Below are positions 25,384 through 38,122 of a DNA stretch of 64,000 nt, one piece after another; the first letter of the stretch is position 1, and every line of letters begins with the position of its first letter. The notes beneath the pieces were generated by a model that worked only from the letters and a program-made list of their open reading frames with translations, made no database searches and was not told where the DNA came from. The position numbers and the translations under genes were made by a program. This DNA comes from Ceratothoa steindachneri. Its lineage: Eukaryota; Arthropoda; Malacostraca; Isopoda; Cymothoidae. The stretch lies in the NCBI GenBank assembly GCA_963969495.1, contig OZ018323.1, forward strand, positions 82,221,332 to 82,285,331, given 5' to 3'.

Positions 25384-25388
25384 CACAG

Positions 25389-26325
25389 AGAAGCCTAAAT
25401 TCTATTTGCCTTCTTTATGATATTATGGAGATTGTCCAGAAGGCGCTGCGATAAGCGAATTGTCGTGAATGGAATCTCTCTCTCGATTTCACACATTCCG
25501 CGGTATAAATGAAAACGCCGTTCATCCCTCTAGAGCAGTGTCCCAAACCTACTCGCGTAAGCCTCACGTTGGACGAGAGTCGTTGCCGTAACGTATCGAC
25601 TGCCAACGTGCTGCTGAGTTAACTTGGTCGCTGTCTCAAAGTGTTCCTGAGGTAAATCCCGCCCCGCAGAGTCTGTGACTAGAAGAATAAGCTCTGTTGC
25701 TCAACGTAACTTGAGATAGAAACGTAAGATCCAAATAGTTACTGGAAGTTACTATTTGTTAGTGTCACATGCAGTTAGGAGTGAACTAACCGGAACTGCA
25801 GTCAGCAGCCCCGAACCCATCGTCTTATCCCCGCCTCTCCTTGAAAACTCGTGTTAACGCCACCCGAACCACCCCGTCTGGACCTAAGTAGTCGTCTCTT
25901 TAATCCATCACAATTAATGGTAATCTGTAAACCCAGTGTCGCTCTATTCTTAAATTACCTATTTAATTAACAGTGATTGATACTCCCATTGAGTCATTAT
26001 AAATCTATACGCTTAACGGCAGTGTTTAATATTTAATCCTTAATTTTGCCCGTTTGACTATTTCTAATTATTATTTTATTTGTGTAAAGTAAAGTTTATT
26101 TTTGTACGTGTGTTTATTTGTAGCTCCTCCTTTTTGACGTACCCTTGGCAAGACTTTAATTAAGAATCCTTTCGGCTAATTTATTCAACCTGTATTATGC
26201 ACTCTTAGAATTCAACAATCACAAACCTCCCCCCAGTAAAAAGTGGGACTTTTATAGTGAAAATCCTGGCTACGGCACAATCCGCCTCTAACCAGCTTTC
26301 ACACGTTCAGTAGGAATTAAACCTA

Positions 26326-26328
<3 letters not shown>
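25389..26328. other. LTR-like unassigned segment
   Basis: More GC-rich than its surroundings up to about 25900, then AT-rich with T/GT-rich sequence near 26080-26125, like the polyadenylation end of an LTR. ATTCAACA ends at 26217, and TGTTGA occurs at 17657 on the other side of the Gmr1-like insertion, so an older LTR could have been split. No matching target duplication was found, so this is speculative. Confidence 0.25.

Positions 26329-26377
<49 letters not shown>
26329..26377. repeat. (AT)n microsatellite
   Basis: About 24 AT units, directly before the mariner-like relic. Confidence 0.95.
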
Positions 26378-26379
<2 letters not shown>

Positions 26380-27382
26380 CGTAGATTGAGTCATAGGGTC
26401 AATACCATCGACTTAAACAAAAAGCGGTGTGACCAACGCAATACAGATATGTACATAGCACAAATAGTTCAAAGAGAAAGTTCTGTGCACGTCAAAAATA
26501 ACTAGACGACCACTAGCATCGGAACAGAAGATCGAGAGGGTGTACTTAAAACCCTTGCGAAGCCCCAATAATTTCACAAGAAGAGTAAGCCTTAATCCCT
26601 ACAAGATGTAGCTCGTACAATTCGTGAATGCAAATAACAAGCAAAACGCAAACGAATCAGTGTTGATATTCTAGAGAAAATTGAAGAAAATGATTTCGAC
26701 GAAGATCTTGTTATCAGCAATGAGGCCATTTTTCTTACGAATGGCAAAGTGAACAATAATTCTATTCGAATATGTCATAGAGCACGGAAGGGACTCACCA
26801 AAGGCGAATGTTTTCTGTGTAATCTCCAGAAATCATCTATATTGTCGATTTTTTTTTGAGAGTACTGTAAACTGCGATTTTTATCTGCAAATGCTTCACA
26901 ACTATCAAATAGATGCGCTCGTTGCAAATGAACATGAAGAGCATTTTCAACAGAACAGAGCTAAATATCACTACAACCTAACTGTTTGAGCTTATCTCAA
27001 GGAGAATCTGTCAGGGATCTGGATCGTGCTTATTGGTAATGTAGATAATGTGCTGTTGATATGTCTTCCACGTTCACCTGCAAACCTAGAGGAACCCAAT
27101 TAGCGAATCACTGCCGCACTGGGCACTGTTACCAACGACATGCTGCAGCGTGTTGAGCAGGAGCTGTACTACCGACTTGACGTATGCCGTGTCTCAGGCG
27201 GTGCGTCTATGGAAAATTGCAAAATCGTTCATAGAATTCACATACCATTGAATTTATCGTTTAAATTTTAAAGAACAAATCTTATATTTTTCACCATTAA
27301 CCCTGTTTTATTTATTTGCCTAGACTATCTAGTTTTTGGGATATTTACATTTCAAATGGTATATTTTTTTAGTAACACTCTG
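26378..27382 (+). pseudogene. Mariner-like transposase relic
   Basis: The plus strand reads, through several stops and frame changes, a transposase-like sequence. ENDFDEDLVISNEAIFLTNG with KVNN (about 26690-26760) matches the 'F-S-D-E-A-x-F...GKVN' region around the first catalytic Asp. Near 27110-27215 fragments ITAALGTVTNDMLQRV and YYRLDVCRVSGG match the C-terminal end of the same type. The right end AGTAACACTCTG followed by TA (27383-27384) could be a terminal repeat. The left end is missing and may have been replaced by the (AT)n tract. This copy is not functional. Confidence 0.7.
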
Positions 27383-27384
27383 TA

Positions 27385-30300
27385 CATCAAATAACATAGA
27401 AATGATTTTACATAACTCAGTCCTAATTTCTCTTCTCGCATTGGGTAAAAATAAATTTAACATTCGAACACGATTCTAGGCTTTTTGTTCTGAGGGAACA
27501 GACAGGAAAAATTCGGTCTCAAAGAATAATGAGCCGTACTAATAGATACGTTCGGGTGCACACCTCTGCCCCCCCCCCCCTCCCCACTGGCTCCGTCAGA
27601 TGTCTTAATGGAAAATAGATTACTTGAGAGAAGCAGACCGATAAGAAGACAGTGACAAATAGTCTCCACACATCTTTCAAAAGGTGAAAATGTAAGTAAA
27701 GGGTAAGGGGACAAACTGATAGATTCCGTGGCTAGTAGCACTAGGTTGATTTACAAAGTACCACTGTTTGACAGTGGTTTTTTTTAAGAAAAGTGGAATA
27801 GAATAACTCAAAATATTATATTTGCAAATTAAAACGAATTTATAATGTTTTTACAATTTTTTTAACAACACCTTTTCAGAATTGGATTAGAGTGCTAACT
27901 GAAGGCAATGTAGGAGGATAGAAATTACACAACATTTACTGAAGAAATCTAGGAACTCTCGACACATGCTGACAAAAGGACGGAAAGATAGAAGGGTCCG
28001 GATGCAGGAGTCTTTGATAAAAAGTTTCGGCAAAATTTAATAAGGTTTGTATATCGGTAGAAAATATTAATTTTTAGAAGAGATCAGTTTGGTACTTAAC
28101 ATGTATCCTGAAGTTACCATGGAGACAATAAAGCTAAAATACTGTGGGCTTTTAATGAAAGACTCGATTGGGACTAACAAATTGAGAAGCAATGTTATTA
28201 TCGTCATGTTAGAGGTGCTGAAAGATCAAGGTGGTAACCGTACCAAAGCATTGTATTATTATTATTATTATTATTTCATAAAAGATGTTATGGTAGTTTT
28301 ATATATTGCAAAGAGCAAAACTAGAAATTACAGTTTAAACTACTAAAAGAAAATTATAAAAATACGATTGCACAAAATTTATTTTCAGATAAAATAACAT
28401 AGACTTGGCACGGCTTGCCTAGGATTGTGGTTAAGAAACTTACAGTAAATATGTTTATGAATGGAATCGTTTAAAATTTCTTTAAATTATAACCTTGGCG
28501 AAATAAGGGTGGCAAAACTAATTCTTATCGAATAACCTTGCTTTTTTTACCGCTCCTAAACCTATGAATTCCATCCTCTCCGCTCTTTAATGACCTTTCC
28601 TTGACGAGATCTTTAGCCTTTAGCTGGTTCGTCTGTTGGCTTTTGTAAATGAACTGTTGATTTGCTTCTATCAGATATTTTCTGTCCACGATTTTGAAAT
28701 GCGCACATAACGTTCGCTTTTTTTTTAATATCGGAACGGATAAACTTTTTTTCGGCATGCAAAATTCATTCTTTCATAATCTAATAATTTTCTTACTATA
28801 GCTATCTTAAAGCGCCTTCTGACTGGAAGGTATGCGATTTTGAAAAAAATTGAAAAACTTTAAATAATACTTAAAATTATATTATACAGCAAGGAATATT
28901 TTCATTACTTTTAATATTAATTTTCATTTTCTTGTCTTCTACATCGAAATGAAAAAAAGAACAATTGATGGAGTTTGCCCAAACGAATAGAATACATACA
29001 AATCAGTATAGTCCCAGCACTTAAACTATAGTAAGAGTAAATTTAATAAGAAAAAGAGGGTATGGTTTCATTATTTATAAGCCCTGATTTAGGAGGAGAT
29101 CAGAGAGCAAGTTAGGTAAACAATTATTTAAAGTTGGTATAGAAGGGGAATGCGATTAATCGCTTAACGGTTAAAAGGCACCCAGAGATCAAGCGTTTCT
29201 CTCGTTGATTCCATTTTATTACCAGTTATGCCTTTCAGCCTCTCTATAACATTAGAAATCAAAGACTCGGACCCGTAGCCTCATATCAAACTAGATTGAA
29301 GAGATTCCAAACAATTTAAAGAAGCCATATTTAGACAAAAGTTTCCATTAAAACTGTAAGACTTTTGAAAGAAATTATCTCTGACATAGATAACTACTAT
29401 TAACATTAATATTATCAGTAATACTATTGTTAGTAATGGTAATAAAATCTCTGTATGTAGCATAAATTTTATAAGTTTACATACCCTGTTTATAAGTTTC
29501 TAATCGCCCTCGCTAACTTCTTCAATTTGAATTTGGAATGGACGCATCTGCGTCTCATTTAGATGAAGGCGAGGGTAAGAGAGCTGTCCCCCAACTCTTA
29601 GACTGAGCGAATATTGCAATTCGACTTCTTAATTTAGCACAAAAAAATGTCCTCGCTTTTGGATCAAAGAAATTGTGGGCCGGTGCTTACGGTTGAAAGA
29701 GTAAATTTTGCCGCCGTTTCTTTCATCCTCTTTGGATTGATTTATTTTTTTGGTCACTTATCTTCTCCAGCCTTTGATTTCTTCCGTTCCACCCGTTTGT
29801 GTGTACATGCAAGCGAATTTGGCCCTTCCGCCTTACCCTGGGTCGTTTTGTTTGATTATTTTCTTCGTCTTCTCTTCATTTTTCCTAATTTATCTTCACC
29901 TCCTTTTCTCTTTCTTTTAGTTCGTTTTTCGTTATTTGTTATTTGTTTCACTCATCTTATGCTGGATGTTGATTTGATAGTGCATTTTTTAGCTTCTTTA
30001 TTCACACTTAATCGTAAATTACAAGTTGTTTCTGGCCGTATATTGGAGTACATTATTGGTGCCAATTATCTCTTTATTACTAGACTACCGTAATTCACAA
30101 AGGCTCGGGTCCTTCCTATCTATACTTTTGTCCTTTCCTCTTCCATCGTTTCTCTTGCCCGGAAATGCTTGTGGATTTGTTGATGGGGGCATAGTGATTT
30201 TCCTCCCGGTCGGACATTAATATTTGTCTAAAGGTTATAGGAATTATGGTAGGCTTTGGGTTAAGGTCATTGGCAGGGTTAGGAAAAAATTAATTATAAG

Positions 30301-30619
30301 ATAAAGGTTTGGTTAAGGTCAAACTCACAGCTGAGGTGAGGGTCAAACTTTGTGTCAGGGTTATGAATATTGTAAGGTAAATTGAAGTTAATGCAAGTCA
30401 ATTACGTTGAGTCAGTTGTTGACTCGGAGAGTTGAGTAAGTTTAACTCATGGTTATATTAAATATAATAATTTTGAATAGTTTAGATCAGACAAGGACGA
30501 CCTTAATGGTGCATATTTCTCTTAGGTTTCTAACTCATTTCAGGTTGTTATATTTGGTTTGGGTCACTAAGTTAGCTTAGGTATCTCTTGGCATGATGAT
30601 TTCAGTTATTTTTTCCTAA
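27385..30619. other. Unassigned DNA
   Basis: A C-run (about 27569-27582) and a (TTA)n run (about 28255-28275) are the only clear features besides the frame at 29647-30093 described separately. Confidence 0.4.
29647..30093 (+). CDS. Hydrophobic 148-residue open frame, doubtful
   Basis: ATG in a good context (aaaaaaATG) opens 148 codons. The product is rich in Phe, Leu and Ser with several hydrophobic stretches that could be read as membrane segments. The DNA is strongly T-rich, which by itself gives long Phe/Leu frames and few stops. No family was recognised and no splice sites were identified. It is more likely chance than a gene. Confidence 0.15.
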   Translation: MSSLLDQRNCGPVLTVERVNFAAVSFILFGLIYFFGHLSSPAFDFFRSTRLCVHASEFGPSALPWVVLFDYFLRLLFIFPNLSSPPFLFLLVRFSLFVICFTHLMLDVDLIVHFLASLFTLNRKLQVVSGRILEYIIGANYLFITRLP

Positions 30620-31390
30620 TAATTAATAATAAGGGTAATTTTGTTTAAAATATTTGGTCTTTTTTATTTTCCTATCGGGTGATATAACCCCTTTGCTTTT
30701 TTCTTAGAATTAATTATAGGAGTATTTTTGTTTTAAATATTCGGTATCTTTGCTTTTCCTCCAGGGTGCTATTCCTCACTGTGCTATTTTTTTCGAAGAA
30801 TTGACCATGAGCTTTTTTTAAATAATCGTTCTTCTTCCTTTTCCTACAAGGTGACCATCCTCACTGTGCTATTATTTTAAAGGATAGACTATAGGGGTAC
30901 TTTTGTTCAAATATTCGGTCTTTTTTCCTTTTTCAACAGTGATTTTACCCACTGTGCTAATTTTTCCTAAAAATTGAATATAAGTGTATTTTTTTCAAAT
31001 TTTCGTTTTTTTATTTTCCTACATCATGATATTTATCAATGTGCTATTTTTTTAACAAATAAATGACTATAAGGATATTTGTCCTTAAAATATCAGGTCT
31101 TCTTACTTTTCCTAAGAATTGACTATAGGGTTGTTGTTTTTTAAAATATTCAGTCCTTTTGCTTTACTTACAGGGGGATATTCCTCACTTCCCTTCGTTT
31201 TTAAAAATTGACTACTACGATCTTTTTTTTAATATTCGGTCTTCTTGATTTCCAATAAGGTCATATTCCTCGTTGTACTATTTTTAGAAATTGACTAAAG
31301 GGCTATTTCTCTTTTCCTACAGGAGGATATTCTTCACTCAGTTATTTTTTCCTAAGAATTGACTCTAGGTGTGTTTTGTTTAAATTAGGT
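30620..31390 (+). repeat. Degenerate tandem repeat, unit about 95 bp, about 8 copies
   Basis: Each unit contains, in order, a 'GTGCTATTTTTTCCTAAGA' block, 'ATTGACTATAGG', 'TTAAATATTCGGTCTT', 'CTTTTCCTACAGG' and 'GATATTCCTCACT'. Units differ by substitutions and small indels, so the array is old. I recognise no coding content. Confidence 0.85.
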
Positions 31391-34300
31391 TTCCGGATTT
31401 TATAGATCCATTTCCCAGCAGCTGAATTAATTGGTCGTTGTTGAAGCTCTAGAATCGGAGCTTCACTACTCTAGTTGATACGGGGTTGCCTTACTAACGT
31501 TGCAGCAAAGGTTCGATCCCAGTAAGGGCGGACACAAAACTTTTAGCGGCGTCATGTCTTGGCCCCCTATTCAGGGGATAAGCTGATACTTAGCCACCAG
31601 GGGTACCTAGTTCCTCCAGTGTCACTATGCACATAGTCAATCATATCATTTTGATTTCCCACCCCGCACAGTACAACATACCCTCTCCTCCCTTACGAAA
31701 CTCTCTCTATGGGTACTCTTGCCCTTTATAGATCTCTTTACCATGGTCACGAACGGTTCCACCATTACTTTTGGGGGTTTATAAAACATAACGACCATGA
31801 TATACACCCAACGAAGATCAGCACCCTATTTGGTGCGTTCGGACTCAGCAGGGGTTGTCATTCAGATCTGTATGCGCATTATATTATCCGGTTAGTGGAT
31901 CTCATGCACGACCGGAGGGGCAAGTATGCTACCTACCTTCCAGAATAGTAACCAATGACAACACAACTCATGCTATCTAAAATTGAATAAATCCCCCTAT
32001 TATTTTTAAAAAAAGAATGTTGTGAAAATTAGGAAAAGAAAATGTAACTAACAACCTTGGACAACCTCGATAATGGATGGTAGCGGCTGTGGTATCCCCT
32101 TTTCCCCCAACTCCAAAACCGTATCGACTCTAGCCTTTTCATAAATATATCTGTCAAGGTTTATTGGGAAAATAAATCGATTACCAGATTGCCATAAAGG
32201 GAGGCTGTTTCATTATTCAGAATGTTTGGAATATAATCCAACAACCCATGTATCATTGTGATTCAGCTCGATTGGTGACATCCTCGAGTGTTTAGGAAAA
32301 AAACTACTCCTTACCTCCGTAAATGTTCACGTTTCCAAAATTTTAGGAATCTCTTCTTTTGTTCTGAATATTTAAAGGAATAATTAGTCTCTCTATAAAT
32401 TAGTCACCCCTTCCCTCCTTTTCCCAGCGGGTAGCAAGTTGTTCCTGATGAGATTAAGTTTCCTCTTATCCTTCCTGGGCTTTTTTCAATCGGATTCACG
32501 AAGAGAGAAGTAGAAGAAATATAAACTAAACTAAAAGAGAATGCAATGGAGGTCCGAATTTGATATAATAAAAAAGAATAAACACTCCATTGAACCTTGA
32601 AGACGAGGGGCGTTATGATAGGTTTAATGCCTCCAGAATCAAACGAGTATAAGGACGAAGAGGCTTGATGGTATATATCAGCATTTATCATCGCTAATCA
32701 ATGCTACTCATTTTCTAATTATAATCCTTGACTGAACAAAGCAAATTGGAGTAACGAAAAATTATCCAACTTCATTTCGTTATTAACTTTTTTACAGATT
32801 TTCAGGGCAAAACTTATTTATTTTCAAAAAAAGTGACATTTAATAAAAATTTTATATTTTTTTTTCCCTTGAATTATTAGTCGATTCAGAAAGTAATTTC
32901 GAATTTCAAGATTTTCGAGTTTTAATTTTACTAAATATAAAGGACGGATTTTTTTGGGGGGGGATCTATAGATTTAGTCACTATCTTTTAACTTGAGGGA
33001 CAGTAAAATTTTAAAGGAATTGTGGCTATAATAAATTCATATGGGTAGAGGAAAGGAGATGTTGGAGTGAAATTGTTATGAAAAAACTCTTTAAATAGAG
33101 TACTAAAGTTACTGAAAGTGAAGTTTTGTGGAAGCATGAGTAGCTCAAAGAGTGGTGAGTTCTAGAGAGCAAGAGCTATTACTTTTTAATTACTTAGAAC
33201 TATGAATAAAGTACAAATGATTGCAATTTCATCCAGAAAGTTTGTAAAGAGAGAATTGTAAAGAAAGTGTAGAAGAAATAATAAGTGAAATTGTGTGGAA
33301 GATATAAAACCATAGTTCCAAGTAAGGCCATTGAGGCTAGGTAAGCACTTAATGCTCCCGATGTAAGCTGCAGTATGGTTTCCCATGGAACAACTGAAGC
33401 TCATTTACGAGGCAAAGGAATTGTAGTGTTCGCAACTCTCCCGAATTTGAACCCGGTTTGGAAGAGGTACATTACCTACAATACACAACACCTTCCCTAT
33501 GATGGAGAATATCTACCTAAACGCTAGAGTATAAAAAGGATAAACATGTTACTGTGATATCTAATGATCTTTTTATAAAGGTCAACCATGTTGATCAGTG
33601 ATTCTTTGCAACATCTGTTCTGGCAGATGCTACCAAATGTAATCTGTCACACATTGATGCTGCTTTCACCAATCAATTTTCACTTTCTGATCCGTCTCTC
33701 GATCTACAGTATAACCTGGGAATCAAATGCTCTTCACTACAGTATGCAGCAGCGGCATAAAGTCTACTCGAATTGGAGCACAAACTTTCCCCAATGTAGA
33801 TTAACAAGAAAGTGATTTTTCCGCCTGCCTTGGTCATAGTTCCTAATTAGATAATGCTCTCTGTATGACTCTTTGTTCTTCTATTAAGCGAATTCTTTGG
33901 TGTTCCTTAAGTAAAAAAAAGAAATCTAACAGCAGAATTCCTGTACCAATATTAAATATAGAAATCATCCTAAGGCGAGGCAACTTCCCTTCACACTGAT
34001 TAGTCTAATTATTTACGAGATTTATTATGATATTGATTAATAATATTGAACACATTTTTTCGTTTCATAATCTGGTTTTAAAAAACCCGACCCTCCCAAA
34101 CTTCTAATATTAGAAATAAATAATACTATTATTCTCATTACCTTTTATACGAACAAATTAAACTATTTCGGTTTTCGTTCACAGCACGTAATTTGAAGGC
34201 AAACTTAAATATTTTTAGTTTTAAAATAAAGGAAGGTAAATCAAACGAGAGAATCACCGCTAGGGCGCATTTTATCGTCTAAAGAGAAAGAGATGAAATT

Positions 34301-35258
34301 AAATGGAAATATCTGGAATGTCCACAGGCTTAGCATATTACTTAGGTACTTAGTAAGCGAAAGGTGCGCAACTTTCATGAAAAAAAGGAACAAGGGCATA
34401 CGAGTACCTCTTTTTAATTTGAGGCGAAAATCGACAAGGAAAGAAGGTTAATTTTTCGTAGGCGAGCATTTGTTGCCATACGAATCAAAATTCAGTGATT
34501 TACTTACTTAGTAAATGATTTAGAGCAACGCCGCTAACTTAGAATTACCCAGAGAGTCAAAGTGGAATTCACCCCAATTTAAAAAAAAGAGATATAATAC
34601 ATTTTAAAAGAGAGTCAAAGAACATCAAATGAAGGCTTACCCCCCGCCCCCCATTGTTTTCGCCCATGGCCCAACGAGAGAACTCTTCACAGCTATCTGT
34701 CATGTATTACTTTCGTTCTAACTAGACCAATCATTTGATACGGACATAATTAGGGACCGATGAGGAAACTGGTTTGAGGAATAGCATACAGTGGAATTAT
34801 GGCTCAGGAATCATTCCGGTATGAGACTTAACTGCAACCTTCGATATAGGAGTAATCTTCCCGCCCGCCGGTCCAACAAAGACAACAGATGGAAGTAGCC
34901 CCCGTCTCTGTGCAGTTAAAAAGCAGGTATGATTTAATAAACCCGAGAGATGGTGGTACCAGGGTAGTGGCAGTTGATTGAGCCCCTATTTTCATTAAGT
35001 CCAACATGATTCATCCCACTAGGGGAACCCAACCAGATCCATCATCATCCTTCATCCTTGCAGTACTCATTTAGGGGACCAATTAGGGTAATGGGTGGAA
35101 GCTCTCAACCACAAAATTACAGTTATAACCAAACCATTCTTCACATTACACTTATTTATTCTCATTAATTACGCTCCGAACCCACAACGCATATAATTGC
35201 ACAATTAATTCCAGTAGAAGAAAGAAAAAGGACCAAGGAGCACAAGGACTCGTAACCA
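31391..35258. other. Unassigned DNA with a GC-richer patch
   Basis: At 31430-31950 the base composition shifts. It contains a B-box-like AGGTTCGATCCC (about 31507-31518), possibly a SINE head, and a 79-residue frame (31709-31948) without known domain. The remainder is AT-rich, with short C-runs near 34640. Confidence 0.4.
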
Positions 35259-36480
35259 ACATGGAGACGTTCACTAAGAGGGTTCCTTTGCCCTCCCCCC
35301 GAAGAGCCGACTTTACGAAGTACTATTCACTGAATTGAAAGTAGCACTTATATATCTTATCATGGTCCAGAGTGGTTTCATTACTATATGCGGCGAAACC
35401 AGAGATGTAGACAAGGTTCTATCCGATGAGGGAGCTTATCTACTGAAACAATCGGCCTTGAGGCAAAAAAAACCCGCTGCAAGTGGCCACCAACCCCAGC
35501 CTTATGTACTGCAAAATGGAGAGTTGAGTTAGAGAACACGGACGAAGAACTGAAAACCGAAATTACGAAGCAGCCCACGGAAAAAAGTCAGAAAAGGTAT
35601 TAAATTTCGAGACCACACCCATGTCTTCAAAGTAACGTTCACCCCTACAGAAATAGCACTAAAAGCCAAAACAGAAGGACTCCTTCTCTTTAGTTTGAAG
35701 ATCCTGGAGAAAATACTGAATAAAAAAAGTTTAGTAGCATTGTGCTTTGTATGTTATAAACTATCAAGCGCACATCTACCAACTGCCCCAAGAAAGAGAA
35801 ACTATGGTGCAGCGAATATGCGACTAAAGGTCAGAGATTCAAAAGCTGCAAAAGCACACAAAAGAAGTGCCTCAATTGCAATGGCAAGTAAGGGACCATG
35901 ACCCTGAGCTGTCAAAAACATAAAAGATAATAAAAAGTAAAGAGGAGGCGAAGCAAACAAGTTAAGAAAGCGAAGAGAATAAAAGTGAAGAGATGCAACA
36001 AACTAGGGCATTTCCAGCTGAAAGAACGATCACCAGCGATCTGAATGCCCGCATCATCATATACATCACGAATGCAAATGTAGCAAACGCAAGCAAGCCT
36101 GGTTGCTACACATGAAGTACGGAACTCTCTGTTGAAGGTGAATAATCTTCCAACCGTTGTAATGCGGGACAACTATGAGTAAATTCAAGGAGTTGGAGAT
36201 CAAAAACAATACATTCATTAATGCAAGAATAGAGGCAACAGTGGAAACGAACTCCTCGGAATAACTCGAAGAGGAAGAAGCAGAAAATGAAGACGAAGAA
36301 AACAAAACAAGTTCAAAGAGCAATGAGGGACCTTGCACATGAACAAGAACGAGTTAGAGCAAATTAAAAACTCATATTCCACCCCGAAAAATGAGAACAC
36401 TGAATACACAGGAGATGTCCACCAGGCACAGAAGAAAAAAAAAACAAGAGAAAAAAACGGTAGAAAGCGCACCATCATTC
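35259..36480 (+). pseudogene. LINE ORF1 (gag-like) relic
   Basis: ATG 35259 starts a frame that soon breaks. Through frameshifts, the sequence continues as a gag-like protein of non-LTR retrotransposons. Around 35605-35700 it reads KFRDHTHVFKVTFTPTEIAL, and 35781-35910 reads a Cys-rich stretch (NCPKKEKLWCSE, then KSCKSTQKKCLNCNG) typical of the zinc knuckles of LINE ORF1 proteins. A stop then interrupts it. Later parts are charged and frameshifted. ORF1 proteins bind element RNA. The 5' end upstream of 35259 is not defined. Confidence 0.65.
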
Positions 36481-38122
36481 AACTAAGTGCCCTGTGAATA
36501 AGGAAAATAAACACCAGTGGATAAACAACGAAAAGGACTCTTAACGGAAATATATTCAGAGATATTGATGCAGATGTCATCTTGATTTTGGAGCACGGTA
36601 TAGACACGCGTAATAAACGAATGAAAATTTAAAATTACGACGTGTTGATCACGAACTACTCACAAGAGCGGTATGGCGGTGCCGTTATTGCGACCAAGAA
36701 AGGGATAAAATAAAAGCAAATCAGAAACATTTATGAATCATATCTCGCGATGGAGGTCGAACTTGACATAGGAAAGATAGGCATAGCTATCGGATACCAG
36801 CTGCCAAGGAGAGGCTTTTTTTCCTAATGGAGAGTCCGGCTCTGGAAATTTCAATGGAATCTGAAGGAGCCTTGATACTTTGCTGGACAGAAGCTTCGTC
36901 CAGCAAATTCGCCCCAACTTCACCACCTCTGATAGAGCAGAGGGTGCTACAAAACCGAACATGTCTCGCTAATCGTCAACTACCGTTCAACTACTAGATG
37001 GAAACAGTCCAGATATCATGTAATGGCCATAAAGGGATCCTACTCACTATCAATAGGAGCCATATAAAAGTGCCAGACGTTCACATCATACACTACAAAA
37101 GGGAAGACTAATGACTGGTCTACACAACTTCTCGAGAACTATCATCCTCCCTCTTTGGATGAGGCAATTCTTAAAGAGATTGATGAGGCACTCGACGACA
37201 TTAACAAGCCCGTAATGCAGATAGAGCCTGTCTCCCGAAATCCGCATATTGGTGCATCTCAACATATAAATGGATAAAATACATGAAGGATTTGTACAGT
37301 GAGCTGAAATTATTATATGAAATAAATATCAAAAACACTTCAGTTATCTCACGACAAAGAAGTAAAGAGTTCAAAGAACTCAACCAGCAGATCTTCGAAC
37401 AACAATGGAGAAGATGTCACGATGCAATCAAAGCCTCGATCAGGATGCATCTCCCAAAGATTTTTGGCAACAGATCTATCATCTCAAATGATTGAATGGA
37501 AGAGCAAAGAAGATGGAAATTTAAAATGAAGAAGAAATTATCGAAACGGAAGGAAAAAATATAGAATCAATATCAATATTCCCAAGTTGTTGGGAAAACA
37601 TATTTACTATAACATAGAGTTCGAGCACGAAGGCATAGACGAGTTAAATACCCATATCCAAAAGACGCACTCGCACCACTAGGTGGAGGGACAAAGTGAC
37701 GGAGGCGCCGAGATAGCGAAGCATGCTCTGTTCATTCCGCCAGAAAACCCCAGGAAAATCGAGTTCACAAAATAAATTTTGAAAGGGCACCAGCCAACAT
37801 CATCAAAGGAATGAGAAGAAATTTTAACGCCTGTCTAAATACATGATACTTTCCCGATGCGTTCAAGAGGGTTAAGATGATCTTCTTAGCAGGGCAGAGG
37901 TAGAAGTCAATGAAGAAGGAGAACTACTGTCTAATTTCACTCCTGGAGTTTGGCGAGAATCTCTTCGAAAAGATCATCTATAGAAGACTGGTGTCTCATC
38001 TGGAAGAGAGATCCTGTACAATCCGTACCAATTGGGCTTACAAAAAAGAGAAGTACGGAGATGATGATTAATGTTACAACGGAACAGCTTGCCCAAGCCA
38101 AAAGATAGGGGAGTTACGTATA
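36481..38122 (+). pseudogene. LINE ORF2 relic, endonuclease and first part of RT
   Basis: Broken by many stops. The first part reads fragments such as ILEHGIDT and YDVLITNYSQERYGGAVIAT (about 36575-36700), compatible with an apurinic-type endonuclease. The linker region 37085-37490 gives long frames (for example 37283-37495). RT begins with RNFNACLN (about 37810), FPDAFKRVKMIFL, then ENYCLISLLEF and LFEKIIYRRLVSHLEE (about 37918-38005), corresponding to RT motifs 1-2. The sequence is cut at 38122 by a Tc1 element and resumes at 39534. Confidence 0.75.

Larger units (their letters stand above)
17808..25388 (+). mobile_element. Gmr1-like Ty3/gypsy LTR retrotransposon (broken)
   Basis: A complete element bounded by two 1,219-bp LTRs (17813-19031 and 24165-25383) and a 5-bp target duplication CACAG (17808-17812 and 25384-25388). 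Order inside: leader with a candidate primer-binding site, gag with a CCHC knuckle, aspartic protease, integrase (HHCC, DD35E, GPY/F-like module), reverse transcriptase, RNase H, polypurine tract. Integrase lies upstream of RT, as in Ty1/copia, while RT, RNase H and the GPY/F-like module look Ty3/gypsy. This arrangement defines the Gmr1-like group. No env-like frame is present. Breaks: TAA at 19538, frame change near 19600, a T7 frameshift near 21152, TAA at 21521 and 21854, and an RT active-site change. The copy is therefore not autonomous as it stands. Confidence 0.92.

Noticed and set aside
36066..36478. Ser/Phe-rich minus-strand frames
   Set aside because: Antisense shadow of the purine-rich, charged part of LINE ORF1.
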